A DNA stretch of 45,926 nucleotides from Bacillus sp. MM2020_1 (GCA_011250595.1 JAANMP010000037.1:1-45926); one strand, 5' to 3'. Counted from the stretch's first letter, positions 17,176-26,247 are shown. The notes: generated by a model not told the origin, from the sequence alone. Numbers and translations are program-made.

Positions 17176-18330
17176 TTATTTTTTCTTTGATCCAATCATT
17201 CCGTAATCCTTTATCGTAATTGATACATCATAGGTGATGGGGATCTCACTAAATTTTTCATCCCAATTGCCCTTCACATTTTTCCAAACATTAGGATATT
17301 GTATTCGCAGTTGGTTGCCAAATCCTCCAACATCTACTCCGAATTCCTTTTGCATTTTTTTTGTGGTATTCACTACTAAGCGCATTACTTCTTTTTCAGC
17401 CGCATTTTCTATGTGTTTAATAGTTTTATTCTTAAAAGAAGGTTTAAAGTGAGGATTCCAATATTCAGCGATTCTTCCCTCTGACTCAATTTTTACATCA
17501 AACGAAATTCTATCACCGGTAACATGCGGCTTAATTTTGCTTTTCATTGACTGAATCTGATAATATGTCGGTTTATCTGACTCTTTTTGGAAGGCTTTCA
17601 CCGCTCCGCTTTTACCTTCTCCTGCTATCCAATTTATGCCTTCAATCTCTTTCTTATTAAGAATCCCTATCATCTTGTTTGTTTTTCCTTTTATTACGGC
17701 CGCTCCATTAAAATCAATTTCTCCCTTTTTTAAATCAATCAGTTGTATAAGGAAGCTGGTCTGAGAGTTCGATTTTCCCCAAATCTTCATTAAAGAGAGG
17801 TGCCTCAAAGCTTTAGTTGTAAGTTCCTGTTCTGCAATTTCTACCAAGCGTATAGCAGGAATGACTTCGGCTTCCTTTGATTCGAGAGTTCGTGCAGCTT
17901 CTCCTTTAGAAATAAAGATTAAGGTACTTCCCCTAATATCGATATCCCGAAAGAACAAATCTGTTATTTCTCTAATTGGCTCTGCACGAGCAAGATCTTG
18001 CCCAATAATCACTGCTTTTTCATGTGCCCCTGAAATAGAACCTTCTCTTCGCAAGGTCGTTTCCCAACCGATTGGTTCTAGTGAATTTCCTGTCGCAGAG
18101 ACATTAATATAAGGTTTTTGTTGTGGTAATTTGTTATTTGAATTACCGATTGCATTTGGTATTACATATTGAAGAGTTGATCGTATTTTTCCATCTTTTG
18201 ATTTATCTAAAGCTGTACCAACAGCGATATTTAGATCTTCAATGGACTTGCTGCTCCAGCAGCCTGACAGCAGAAAAAGGAAAAGGATCGACACAAAAGA
18301 ATTTCTTAATATAGGTTTACATTTTTTCAT
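17176..18330 (-). CDS. gerC: Ger(x)C family spore germination lipoprotein
   Basis: C subunit of a nutrient germinant receptor in the spore inner membrane. The signal peptide ends in the lipobox LLSGC (Cys at about 24), so it is a lipoprotein. The chain shows GerC landmarks: WSSKSIEDLNIAVGTALD, an N-terminal domain with RREGSISGAHEKAVIIG, and a C-terminal domain with KTIKHIENAAEKEVMRLVVNTTKKMQKEFGVDVGGFG. 384 aa is normal. Its ATG lies inside the last codons of gerB (14-nt overlap), giving translational coupling. It is the last gene of the operon, followed by terminator copy D. Which germinant it serves cannot be told from sequence. Confidence 0.9.
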   Translation of the reverse strand: MKKCKPILRNSFVSILFLFLLSGCWSSKSIEDLNIAVGTALDKSKDGKIRSTLQYVIPNAIGNSNNKLPQQKPYINVSATGNSLEPIGWETTLRREGSISGAHEKAVIIGQDLARAEPIREITDLFFRDIDIRGSTLIFISKGEAARTLESKEAEVIPAIRLVEIAEQELTTKALRHLSLMKIWGKSNSQTSFLIQLIDLKKGEIDFNGAAVIKGKTNKMIGILNKKEIEGINWIAGEGKSGAVKAFQKESDKPTYYQIQSMKSKIKPHVTGDRISFDVKIESEGRIAEYWNPHFKPSFKNKTIKHIENAAEKEVMRLVVNTTKKMQKEFGVDVGGFGNQLRIQYPNVWKNVKGNWDEKFSEIPITYDVSITIKDYGMIGSKKK

Positions 18331-19416
18331 ATTTTCTTTCCTTCACCTTTGAGATAATGAAAAGGACAGGCGGCATAATAAAAAATAAATGAAGGGCGAA
18401 ATTAGCAAGTATATCTGACATTTTAAATACCTCATTTATATTTTTAGGAATCATAGAAACTAAATAAATGAGCGGTAGTAAACTATAAATAAACGCATGT
18501 GTACTTTTCGAAAAAATCTGATTTAATCCAAGATTAGCAATAAATAAAGCAATGACATACGTAGCAAATATTTGCATAATCCAAATGACAAGAATGAGCG
18601 AATCGAACCGTTCAAATAAAAGGCCTTTGATTTCAAAGCTTCGAATAAATGTAAGTACAGGCCATGTTTGTGACAGCACTGCGTCTACTGACATGGAACC
18701 TATTACGATTACCACTGTAATGGTATAAAAGATAAAGGGTATTCCAACTCCAAGTAATGGAACTTTTGTTACCTTGGTTTTTTCCTTCATAAACATATAA
18801 ATAAAGAGGAGAATTTCGAAGCCTGCAAAGGAAAGAGTTGAGGTTGTTAACCCCTTTAAGACGGGCTTAACTCCAGATCCTAACACTGGACGTAAATTAT
18901 CAACCTCAAATAATCCGATGCCTAAAAACAGGACCAAAAGTAAAAAAGAACCGTAATTGGAAAAATAATTTCTAATAACCGAGCAATGGCATTCACCCCG
19001 CCCTGAACTAAGTATAGTCCAATCCACAAAAATGGCATCATAATAGCCCATGTTGGAGTTCCCTGAAGTAAGAATAATCGTGTAGTTTCAGCCATAGTTC
19101 GAACCTCGTATGCGGACAACGCAATATAATAGCAGATAACTGTTATACTTAGCAGCGATCCTATCCATTTCCCAAGAAGTTTTTGATTAAATTGATAGAA
19201 GGTTTCGTTCGGGTATCTTTGGCATAGTTTTAATATGATTATTGCTACAAGAGTAATAATTAATCCACTAACAATTATTGCAATCCAGGAATCGGGAGTT
19301 TTTATTTTCTCAGTCGTAGTTCTGGGCAGCGTTAAAATCCCTGCACCGAAAATAAAATTTGTGATAAACATTACTGCTTGATGAGAAGTTATTCGATCTA
19401 AAGGACTGGAAGTCAT
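18317..19416 (-). pseudogene. gerB: Ger(x)B spore germination permease, split by a frameshift
   Basis: B subunit of the germinant receptor, of the APC-superfamily type (about 10 helices). The first frame (from 19416) gives the normal start, SHQAVMFITNFIFGAGILTLPR, and runs through LLEIIFPITVLF, then stops at 18922. The remainder (LVLFLGIGLFEVDNLRPVLGSG onward) continues in another frame to 18317. The switch falls at a run of six A (18942-18947; six T on the coding strand); one extra T would restore a single ~366-codon frame, the normal GerB length. Either a recent inactivating slip, a phase-variable tract, or a sequencing error. AAAGGAG precedes the ATG; flanking gerA and gerC are intact. Confidence 0.88.
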
Positions 19417-19440
19417 AATTAGTCAACTCCTTTCGAGCCG

Positions 19441-21006
19441 TTACCTTTTTCTTACTGAATCTTTTGGATGCAACAGTTTTGGACGGCGTTTCATCAGGAA
19501 TAAGGGGACCCGTATCATGAAGTCCTTCCAATCAGACAATCGAAATGATACAGCAGGGCTCACATATGGAATGCCAAAACTTTTAAGCCTGACCAAATGG
19601 CTGCATAGCAACAGGAAGAATAGGACGACTCCATATAATCCAAACACACTAGCAAATAGCATGGACGCAAAGCGAAGAATTCTTAATGCGATCCCTACAT
19701 TATATTGTGGGAACGTGAATGAAGATATGGCCGTGACAGCAACTACGATGACCATGATCGGACTAACTATTCCTGCTTGCACTGCTGCTTCTCCAATAAC
19801 TAAACCGCCCACGATCCCTATCGATTGTCCAATAGGTTTTGGTAAACGAAGCCCGGCTTCTCTTAATACTTCTATAGATACTTCCATTATGAGTGCCTCA
19901 ATTAGAGGAGGAAAAGGAACTCCCTCTCTGGTGGCTGCAATGGAAAAAACGAGCTTAGTTGGAATTAATCCTGGATGGAAGGAAATAAATGCAATATATA
20001 AAGAAGGACCAAATAAAGCAACAAAGGCTGAAAAATAACGTAATATACGAATTAATGTCGCAGCCATCCATCTTTCGTAATAGTCCTCAGGAGACTGCAA
20101 CAGCATATGGAAGGTAACAGGAACAATTAAGGCAAAAGGTGAACCGTCCAACAGTAAAGCTACCCTTCCTTCCATCAAAGCACCCATAACACGATCAGGT
20201 CGTTCTGTACCTTGCACTTGAGGGAATGGACTTAAAAAATTATCTTCAATTAATTGTTCAATATAACTAGAATCATGTACATCATCAATTTTTATTTTAT
20301 TAATCCGTTGTTTAACCTCTTCTAATAAATGAGGGTCCACAATATCCTTCATGTAGATAATGACTAGTTCTTTTTTGGACCGCTCTCCTACCTGATAGCT
20401 GATTATGGATAAGTTTTGATCTTTGCCATGCCGCCGTAGAAGAGCTGTATTATCCTTTAAATTTTCAATAAAGCCTACCCTAGGTCCACGTACCAATGCC
20501 TCAGTAGACGGCTCATCAATATTTCTTGTTTTAGCTTTAGCAATGCCAGCCAGGAAAACGTCTTCTAGACCATCGACTAAAATCGCAATTGACCCAAACA
20601 TTACTCCGGAGGTTATATCCTTAAGAGTACGAACTTCATTTAAACCGCATACAGAAAGGGCTTGGTTTTTAATATACTCTTTTAAGGAGGAGTTTTTTAG
20701 AGGATGGCCGGTATCTTTTGGTGACGCCGACATGAGATCAACCAAAATATGATTATTAATTACATCCGTATCTGCAAGCCCATCTATAAAAATAATGGCA
20801 ATACGAATGCCCGTTGTTCCCATTTGAAACTCACGAAATTTCACATCTGAATTATGCCCAATCTCTTTGCGAATTAAATTTAAATCTTCGGTAAGATTGC
20901 CGGTCATTTCATTAATAGATTCTTGAAATGACTGTTTATCCTGTTTTACTTTTTTGGCAGATTCTTCAATCTTCATCCGGCTTTTGTTTAGCTTCCGCCA
21001 TTTCAC
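19441..21006 (-). CDS. gerA: Ger(x)A family spore germination protein
   Basis: A subunit of the germinant receptor. A cytoplasmic N-terminal domain (about 1-290, with IIFIDGLADTDVINNHILVDLM, EVRTLKDITSGVMFGSIAILVDG and PSTEALVRGPRVGFIENLKDNTALLRR) is followed by the motif EGRVALLLDGSPFALIVPVTF and four or five helices (about 310-480). 521 aa is the family length. The start is GTG at 21006, whose G is the last base of the preceding small gene's TAG stop, so the two are coupled. The gene is intact. It heads the core of the gerA-gerB-gerC set, all on the minus strand. Confidence 0.92.
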   Translation of the reverse strand: MKWRKLNKSRMKIEESAKKVKQDKQSFQESINEMTGNLTEDLNLIRKEIGHNSDVKFREFQMGTTGIRIAIIFIDGLADTDVINNHILVDLMSASPKDTGHPLKNSSLKEYIKNQALSVCGLNEVRTLKDITSGVMFGSIAILVDGLEDVFLAGIAKAKTRNIDEPSTEALVRGPRVGFIENLKDNTALLRRHGKDQNLSIISYQVGERSKKELVIIYMKDIVDPHLLEEVKQRINKIKIDDVHDSSYIEQLIEDNFLSPFPQVQGTERPDRVMGALMEGRVALLLDGSPFALIVPVTFHMLLQSPEDYYERWMAATLIRILRYFSAFVALFGPSLYIAFISFHPGLIPTKLVFSIAATREGVPFPPLIEALIMEVSIEVLREAGLRLPKPIGQSIGIVGGLVIGEAAVQAGIVSPIMVIVVAVTAISSFTFPQYNVGIALRILRFASMLFASVFGLYGVVLFFLLLCSHLVRLKSFGIPYVSPAVSFRLSDWKDFMIRVPLFLMKRRPKLLHPKDSVRKR

Positions 21007-21137
21007 TAATCATCACTCTTCTCTAATGAATGAATCCATTTGAAAAATTTAAAAAATCCAAGTGGAACTAAAAATGTAATAAATGCTTGTACGAAAATGA
21101 TATAGTCCGGTATTAGAGAAAGAATTTTCTTCAACAT
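21006..21137 (-). CDS. 43-aa membrane peptide encoded ahead of gerA
   Basis: From the ATG at 21137 (GAGAGG 6 nt upstream) the frame encodes 43 residues, with one hydrophobic helix (IPDYIIFVQAFITFLVPLGFFKFF) and an acidic C-terminus. Its stop overlaps the gerA GTG by one base. Some Bacillus ger operons carry a small membrane 'D' gene; this could be an equivalent at an unusual 5' position, but I cannot identify the family. An upstream in-frame start at 21194 has no ribosome site. Confidence 0.6.
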   Translation of the reverse strand: MLKKILSLIPDYIIFVQAFITFLVPLGFFKFFKWIHSLEKSDD

Positions 21138-21285
21138 AATAACCTCTCTATAGATGCTCAGAAGTATTTTTATTAGAAACGTTTTAAAATGCATTGATTG
21201 TATTATTTACTTTTGATGTTAAAATTAACCGATTATTGGAATAGTAATTTACTTTAATAAAAACATGGATGAATTTTAACAACAC

Positions 21286-21410
21286 AAAAAACCACTCCCT
21301 ACTTTTATGGGAAGTGGTTATTGCTATTGGTATAAATTATTTACTGACTACTTCACAGGAGGTCGAATAATGCACTTAACGTTTTCTCAAAAGAGAGTGT
21401 AGGAACTTTA
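21286..21410. repeat. groEL-downstream repeat with terminator, copy A
   Basis: Begins with the hairpin AACCACTCCC...GGGAAGTGGTT (T6 on the minus side; terminator of the ABC transporter genes) and continues, aligned with copies B and C, through TATTGCTATTG, TATAAATTATTTAC, GACTACTTCACAG and TGCACTTA. Similarity ends at 21,408-21,424 (TTTATGCAAATCCCATG), where copy B has the groEL stop region; this may be a decayed version of the groEL core. Lies between the ger and ABC cassettes. Confidence 0.8.
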
Positions 21411-21428
21411 TGCAAATCCCATGAAAAA

Positions 21429-22196
21429 TTAGAACCCATTTTCCACTAACCATTTCATAATGCTTTCTTCTCTTTCCTTAATATCGTCATGCTGTGCATC
21501 GTATCTACTCATTTTCTTCTGTGCCTCAATATTTCCATCTACCATAAACAATATTCTTTCAGTTTTTACTGCCACCTTTACATCATGCGTAACGAGCATT
21601 ACGGTTGTCCCTTTTTTATTAATCTCTGCCAGAATTGACAGAATATCTTCTGTCGATTTGGAATCTAATGCTCCGGTCGGTTCGTCTCCAAAAATGATAT
21701 CGGGATCATTTATCAATGCTCTGCAGATGCCGACTCTCTGTAACTGTCCACCAGATGCTTGGGTGATATTATGATCTGCAAGCTTTTCAATTCCTGTCAT
21801 TTCCAACAGTTTTTTTGCTTTTTGATTTATCGTATTTTTATCCACATCTTTTGATACAAGAGCAGGAAACATGACATTGTCAATCAATGACAGATTCTTT
21901 AATAGATTAATATCCTGAAAGATAAATCCCATGTGATTCAGTCGAATCTTCGCCAGTTCTTCTTCTTTTAGTCGCCCGATTTCATGGCCTTTAAATTTCA
22001 CACTGCCAGAAGTAATTCTATCCATACCGCTTACATTATATAACAGCGTTGTCTTCCCGCTTCCTGATGGCCCCATGACCGATACGAATTCACCTTCTTT
22101 TATCTCCAAGTTTATATCTTTTAAGATTTGAAGCTGATTATCTTTTCCTATTTCTACTTTTTTGTTCATACTTCTTGCTTCTACTATATTCCCCAT
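21429..22196 (-). CDS. ABC transporter ATP-binding protein (MacB/LolD/BceA type)
   Basis: 255-aa ATPase pairing with the large FtsX-type permease upstream. Walker A GPSGSGKT (about 43-50), Q-loop FIFQDINLL, signature ASGGQLQR (Ala in place of the usual Leu), Walker B IIFGDEPTGAL and switch His in VTHD. The sequence after ~225 is a non-family tail (SRYDAQHDDIKEREESIMKWLVENGF). GGGGGAA precedes the ATG. MacB/BceA-type systems export or sense peptides, antibiotics or lipoproteins; no two-component system or peptide precursor gene is adjacent, so the substrate is unknown. Confidence 0.88.
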   Translation of the reverse strand: MGNIVEARSMNKKVEIGKDNQLQILKDINLEIKEGEFVSVMGPSGSGKTTLLYNVSGMDRITSGSVKFKGHEIGRLKEEELAKIRLNHMGFIFQDINLLKNLSLIDNVMFPALVSKDVDKNTINQKAKKLLEMTGIEKLADHNITQASGGQLQRVGICRALINDPDIIFGDEPTGALDSKSTEDILSILAEINKKGTTVMLVTHDVKVAVKTERILFMVDGNIEAQKKMSRYDAQHDDIKEREESIMKWLVENGF

Positions 22197-22265
22197 CTAT
22201 ATTCCCCCAATATCAACCTTCTATCTTCGAAAATACGCTTACTGCATAGACCTTTTTCAGCCTTA

Positions 22266-24620
22266 CTAACTTCTTAAAACGACAGATAGATCATCTTTTA
22301 CTGTTACCTTACAGCACACAGAAATAGTAAATCCAACGACTACAATCATCGCTAACGGACAAAGCAGCCAAGTCTGCCATGCAACATGAACTAATTCAAT
22401 TTTTGCGGCTCCCATAGAGGACATGGCCATACTTACAAGAAATTCCCCTAGAAAATTCGCAGCCAGCAATCCAACTATGATTCCCAATATGAGTACCATC
22501 ATAGTTCCTGCCATATATTGATGTTTAATATTTTTAGAAGTTAATCCCACACATCGCATGATGGCAATCTGAGACATATCCTTTGATAATAACATCCGAA
22601 GAAATAATGAAGTTATCAATACAGCAATGATGACTGCTATTGCGATTCCGCCTATAACAATCAGGCTCATCTGATCAATGATATTTCCAAGAGTCTGCCC
22701 AGTATATTCTTTGATATCATTTACCTGCGCAGAATCATAGGTATTCTGATAGTGGTCCATTTTCACGCGTTTATCAGCACCTTGGGCCATATCCATGCTC
22801 ACAATATACCAAAGAATGGCCTCTTCATTTACCCCAAGACTCGTATGCGCCTTTGCTGTTTTTCCCCCATTTGTAATATCCTGATAAATACCAGTTACTT
22901 TCAAGGTCTTTTCTTTCCCGGCAACCTTTACTACTACTTCATCTCCAACGTTCTTGTTTAACCCGTCTTGTGACGCATTTGCAAAGGAAAGTGAGGTTTC
23001 CGCTTCACCCTGAGGTGCTCTGCCTTCCAGATATTTTAATGGAAATACTGAAAAATCTCCGGTTTCAATATTGATATAGTCCCAGGAACCTTCCGCATTT
23101 TTGACCTGATAGGAACTTGTGATGTAGGCCGCATACTTTTCAATATCCGAATCATTCTGCAGTTCTTCCTGCAGCTTTTTAAAATCTTCTCTAATCGTAT
23201 CCGTCCTTCGAAGATCGATTCTCATATCGGATTTGCCAATTCCCATGTATGTGGAAAATTCCGGTGAATTCATGGTGTTATATATATTTAAAGGAAGTAT
23301 GACAATAAACGTACATACGATAAAAATAAAGAGCAGTAGCCTGTATAATTTGAATCGTTTCCATACATCCCTAAGTCCCATGTAAATATTGATGCTGAAG
23401 AATTTGTTCCTTAGTAGCGGGAAACTGTATTTTCGGTTCTTTCCGTGCTCCATAGAATCTTTCCGTAAAGCTTCCACCGCAGAAATCTTATCGATTCTTT
23501 TCAGTACTTGCCGGCAGTACATCACAATCATGGAATATACAAGGAATGGAGCTATAAGCGATAGTACATATTTTAAGCTTCCTGATAAATCGGAAGATAT
23601 GTAAAGTCTCATATTACCGTTTAACAGATTTACCGCTGCAAAGGAAAGCAGATAACCGATCATACCGGCTGCTACTGAGATGACTCTGTATTTGTTAAGA
23701 TAGACCTTTTTTATATCATTTTTGGATATCCCCATTGCTTTCATAACACCGATTTCTCTAATATCTTCATCAATCGTTGCCAGAAATGTAAGTCTAATAC
23801 AGAGTGAAGCAATAACAATAAGCAGAATACTAATAAATATAATGACAATCGCAATTGCCATATCTGACATGGCATTAAACATCGTAAATATCTTTCCTTC
23901 AATTATAGGACCGTTTGCCGGAAGACCCGATTCGATATAGGCAGTCTGAACAGCAGCAGAATCCCCGTTTTCATACAGCTTGAATTCGATCAGATATTCC
24001 AGTTCCCCCGCCTGCATTTCGAGCATTTCATCATAGTCATTCTGATTTATCACAAACCGTTTCGAAGAAGTAAGGGAAGAGTTCATCTCAAAATCTCTTG
24101 CATAATCTGAAATGACAAACTCTTCCTCATACCCGCGGCTTTTCACCGTAATCGTATCACCTATTTTTAAGTCATTCTGTTCCATGAAATAGATGGGAAC
24201 AGCAACGAAACCTTCTTTTACATCCAGCTTTTCATTATCCAGATCCAATATAAAATCAAATTTCTTATTCTGTACAACAAAGGAAATATCCTGTATCGTT
24301 CCGGCCATCGTTTGATTTTGGCCAAAATGAATATTGCTTCCATCAATATTCTGAAGAACCATCGTCTCCTGCATCGCTATCTGGTCACGGTATTGTTCTG
24401 TGAATTGGTCGATTTCTGCCTGGTCATATTCTCCGGCATGCATCACCGTAATATCAGCTGGTACTGCCCTCTCCTTAAGATCTGACATCGCCTGAATCAG
24501 ATTGGCAATGTTATTAATGGCGCCGGCTGCCAAAATAACAGCCATCGTGATAAATACAAATACTGTCATCGTTACAATTTTGTTTCTGAGGAAATCATTC
24601 TTGACTATTTTCAAAAACAT
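22266..24620 (-). CDS. FtsX-family ABC transporter permease (large, two FtsX domains)
   Basis: 784 aa from the ATG at 24620, chosen because GGAAGGAG lies 9 nt upstream (the frame opens 7 codons earlier). Layout: helix at about 12-32, extracytoplasmic domain (about 45-240), helices at about 245-275 and two further around 310-370, then a second FtsX unit with a helix near 420-445, a second extracytoplasmic domain and three C-terminal helices. GVMKAMGISKNDIKKVY and AIMRCVGLTSKNIKHQY are the paired FtsX motifs. It is upstream of its ATPase with a 69-bp gap. The style of the protein recalls Clostridia-type transporters, suggesting transfer. Confidence 0.85.
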   Translation of the reverse strand: MFLKIVKNDFLRNKIVTMTVFVFITMAVILAAGAINNIANLIQAMSDLKERAVPADITVMHAGEYDQAEIDQFTEQYRDQIAMQETMVLQNIDGSNIHFGQNQTMAGTIQDISFVVQNKKFDFILDLDNEKLDVKEGFVAVPIYFMEQNDLKIGDTITVKSRGYEEEFVISDYARDFEMNSSLTSSKRFVINQNDYDEMLEMQAGELEYLIEFKLYENGDSAAVQTAYIESGLPANGPIIEGKIFTMFNAMSDMAIAIVIIFISILLIVIASLCIRLTFLATIDEDIREIGVMKAMGISKNDIKKVYLNKYRVISVAAGMIGYLLSFAAVNLLNGNMRLYISSDLSGSLKYVLSLIAPFLVYSMIVMYCRQVLKRIDKISAVEALRKDSMEHGKNRKYSFPLLRNKFFSINIYMGLRDVWKRFKLYRLLLFIFIVCTFIVILPLNIYNTMNSPEFSTYMGIGKSDMRIDLRRTDTIREDFKKLQEELQNDSDIEKYAAYITSSYQVKNAEGSWDYINIETGDFSVFPLKYLEGRAPQGEAETSLSFANASQDGLNKNVGDEVVVKVAGKEKTLKVTGIYQDITNGGKTAKAHTSLGVNEEAILWYIVSMDMAQGADKRVKMDHYQNTYDSAQVNDIKEYTGQTLGNIIDQMSLIVIGGIAIAVIIAVLITSLFLRMLLSKDMSQIAIMRCVGLTSKNIKHQYMAGTMMVLILGIIVGLLAANFLGEFLVSMAMSSMGAAKIELVHVAWQTWLLCPLAMIVVVGFTISVCCKVTVKDDLSVVLRS

Positions 24621-24862
24621 TGTTTTTTCTCCTTCCTGCATACTTTTTTGAATGAATATTATTCTTACATGCAGGTTTCTGAGTTGACTTCACCTAAATG
24701 ATTATTTAACGTACTAAAGTAATCATACAAAATAATATTAATTAAACTAACCTGCTAGAGACCAATTCCTTACTAAGTCTGCAGCCCTATTTTGGTAATT
24801 TGACTATGGGAGATAATAAGAAAATAATCGAAATGAAGGGAAGTAAGTGAAAGGGGTAGCAA

Positions 24863-25003
24863 TTGCTTCAACTGCAACGGACTATCACGAGAGTTAACTT
24901 CACTGTATTATTATTGGGATTAATAATACGTTCGCTATTTGCGGAAGTTGGGGTCGCACTCGAACAAGCTTGGACAGGCTTAGACATTCTGATGAATAAA
25001 TAA
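24863..25003 (+). CDS. Possible 46-aa membrane peptide
   Basis: A TTG start with AAGGGG 6 nt upstream opens a 46-codon frame on the plus strand with one hydrophobic segment (VLLLGLIIRSLFA) and a C-terminus QAWTGLDILMNK. It is alone in a coding desert, opposite in direction to the ABC transporter genes. No family recognised; it could be chance or the tail of a lost gene. Confidence 0.3.
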   Translation: MLQLQRTITRVNFTVLLLGLIIRSLFAEVGVALEQAWTGLDILMNK

Positions 25004-25084
25004 CGAAGATGTATATCTTCCTGTTACCAAAAAAGAAACTTCTCACAAGTTTCAAACTAATGAAAAGTTTCACTTAACCTTTTT

Positions 25085-25102
25085 GTCAGCAAAATGTTAG
25101 CA
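25085..25102. repeat. Tandem 11-bp repeat GTCAGCAAAAT-GTTAGCA
   Basis: Matches 17 of 18 bases of the tandem repeat at 39,608-39,625 near the groEL-end remnant of the cellobiose cassette. Possible recombinase arm site left over from an element; function inferred only. Confidence 0.5.
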
Positions 25103-25114
25103 TGTCCATGGAAC

Positions 25115-25566
25115 TAACCAAACGTTTGATTAAAACTGGTATCAGCCCTGGTATATTAACGTTTATCTCTGTAATTGTATAAAATACTTGTCGATAACTG
25201 GGGCAGCTAAGCCTTCCATTCACCTTATTTACCTTTAAATTTACACCCTTCGACCGCTGCAAACTAATCAAACGTTTAATTAAATAGGCTGAATAGCCTT
25301 CTCTCTCAACCTTTTACTCCCAAATCCAGAAAAAAGATTGTTGAATTTACCCTATTCAAAAAAACTAATTAAACGTTTGATTAGTTAACCACGAAGCCAT
25401 ATAAGTAAAGAGTTTCAGCCATTTAATAAAAAAATCTTTGTCGACGCAGTTCTATTTTTCCTATATGAAAAATAAAAAACAGGTCGATATTTGGATTTCC
25501 TTTGGGAAACTCTTATGCTTCGACACGCTTCCTGATCATTCCTTACTAACCAAACGTTTGATTAGT
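25115..25566. promoter_or_regulatory. Four near-identical palindromes CTAAYCAAACGTTTGATTAG
   Basis: Copies are centred at 25,123, 25,273, 25,374 and 25,555 (spacings 150, 101 and 181 bp). Each has AAACGTTT in the middle flanked by TAAYC/GATTA arms; the fourth is a 22-bp near-perfect palindrome. Such long ACGT-centred palindromes are typical of TetR/AcrR-type operators. No regulator or structural gene is next to them; the stretch 24,621-25,842 has no convincing conserved gene. Confidence 0.75.
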
Positions 25567-25568
25567 TG

Positions 25569-25600
25569 CGGGAAAAACCTTTTAACAAAAGGGTTTTTCC
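25569..25600. terminator. Hairpin in the palindrome desert
   Basis: GGGAAAAACC-TTTTAACAAAA-GGGTTTTTCCC forms a strong stem just right of the fourth palindrome. It lacks a clean T-run on either side but could terminate transcripts started in this region. Confidence 0.45.
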
Positions 25601-25639
25601 CCGGGGAATGGAGAAAAGAATGTCAAAATCCGCTTGACA

Positions 25640-25785
25640 AAACAAAAGGCGCAAGCGCCTCGTTTAGCGGCGTATGATCTGGAGCACTCCAACTGAGATA
25701 AAGGGAAAACGGAGAGCGTTAGCGCATTCGTGCTTGACTAATTCGCAGGGCGGAGAGTGAAGTCCACTGGGCGCTAGAGCTCGAT
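25640..25785. repeat. ~145-bp dispersed structured repeat, copy 2
   Basis: Opposite orientation to the copy at 8,668-8,817 and diverged from it, with conserved CGTTTAGCGGCGTAT, ACTGAGATAAA, GAAGTCCACT and GGCGCTAGAGCT blocks in the same order. It sits between the palindrome cluster and repeat B. Confidence 0.75.
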
Positions 25786-25842
25786 TCAGAGAACTATTTC
25801 AACGTTTTCAACAATGAATTATTTTATAATTTCCTATACACT

Positions 25843-25964
25843 AAAAAAACCACTCCCTTATTTTTATAGGAAGTGGTTATTGCTATTGATATATTATTTA
25901 CATGACTACTTCACAGTTTGGTGGGAAAATGCACTTAGCCATTTCTCATTATAGAGTGGCTAAA
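25843..25964. repeat. groEL-downstream repeat with terminator, copy B
   Basis: Hairpin AACCACTCCC...AGGAAGTGGTT (T7 on the minus side; terminator for the sucrose operon) plus about 90 bp aligned with copies A and C, running directly into a groEL stop codon at 25,965. This copy shows what the repeat is: the 3' flank of groEL. Confidence 0.85.
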
Positions 25965-26186
25965 TTACATCATGCCGCCCATGTCAGGCATACCCACGCC
26001 TGCGCCAGCCGGTTCTGGCTTATCAGCAACAACTGCTTCAGTTGTTAAGAACATTGCCGCTACAAATGCAGCGTTTTGTAATGCATAACGAGTAACTTTA
26101 GTTGGGTCAACGATACCTGCTTGAATCATGTTTACCCATTCGCCGATTGCAGTATTAAAACCAGTACCGATTTCTTCGCGCTTTAA
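25965..26186 (-). pseudogene. groEL: groEL 3' fragment (last ~73 codons)
   Basis: The reading frame ending at 25,965 encodes [45 protein letters not shown] and a tail [10 protein letters not shown], the C-terminus of the chaperonin GroEL (~540 aa when complete). Homology begins abruptly at about 26,186; before it is unrelated sequence, and fructokinase ends at 26,248. Changes at usually conserved positions (Tyr and Phe where TRSALQNAASVAAM is typical) suggest decay. It lacks start, promoter and 85% of the protein, so it is a remnant. A full groEL is expected outside the window. Confidence 0.93.
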
Positions 26187-26247
26187 AGACATTGTTGGTA
26201 TAGATCCCAGCCATAGCATACATCGTCCCTTGCAGATTACATAAGTA

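Noticed and set aside
21138..21285. Sigma-G promoter for the ger operon
   Set aside because: CATTTTA resembles a sigma-G -10 box, but no matching -35 element is found at 17-18 bp.
25115..25566. CRISPR array from the four repeated palindromes
   Set aside because: Spacings are 80-160 bp and unequal, the repeats are symmetric 20-mers, and no cas genes are present.
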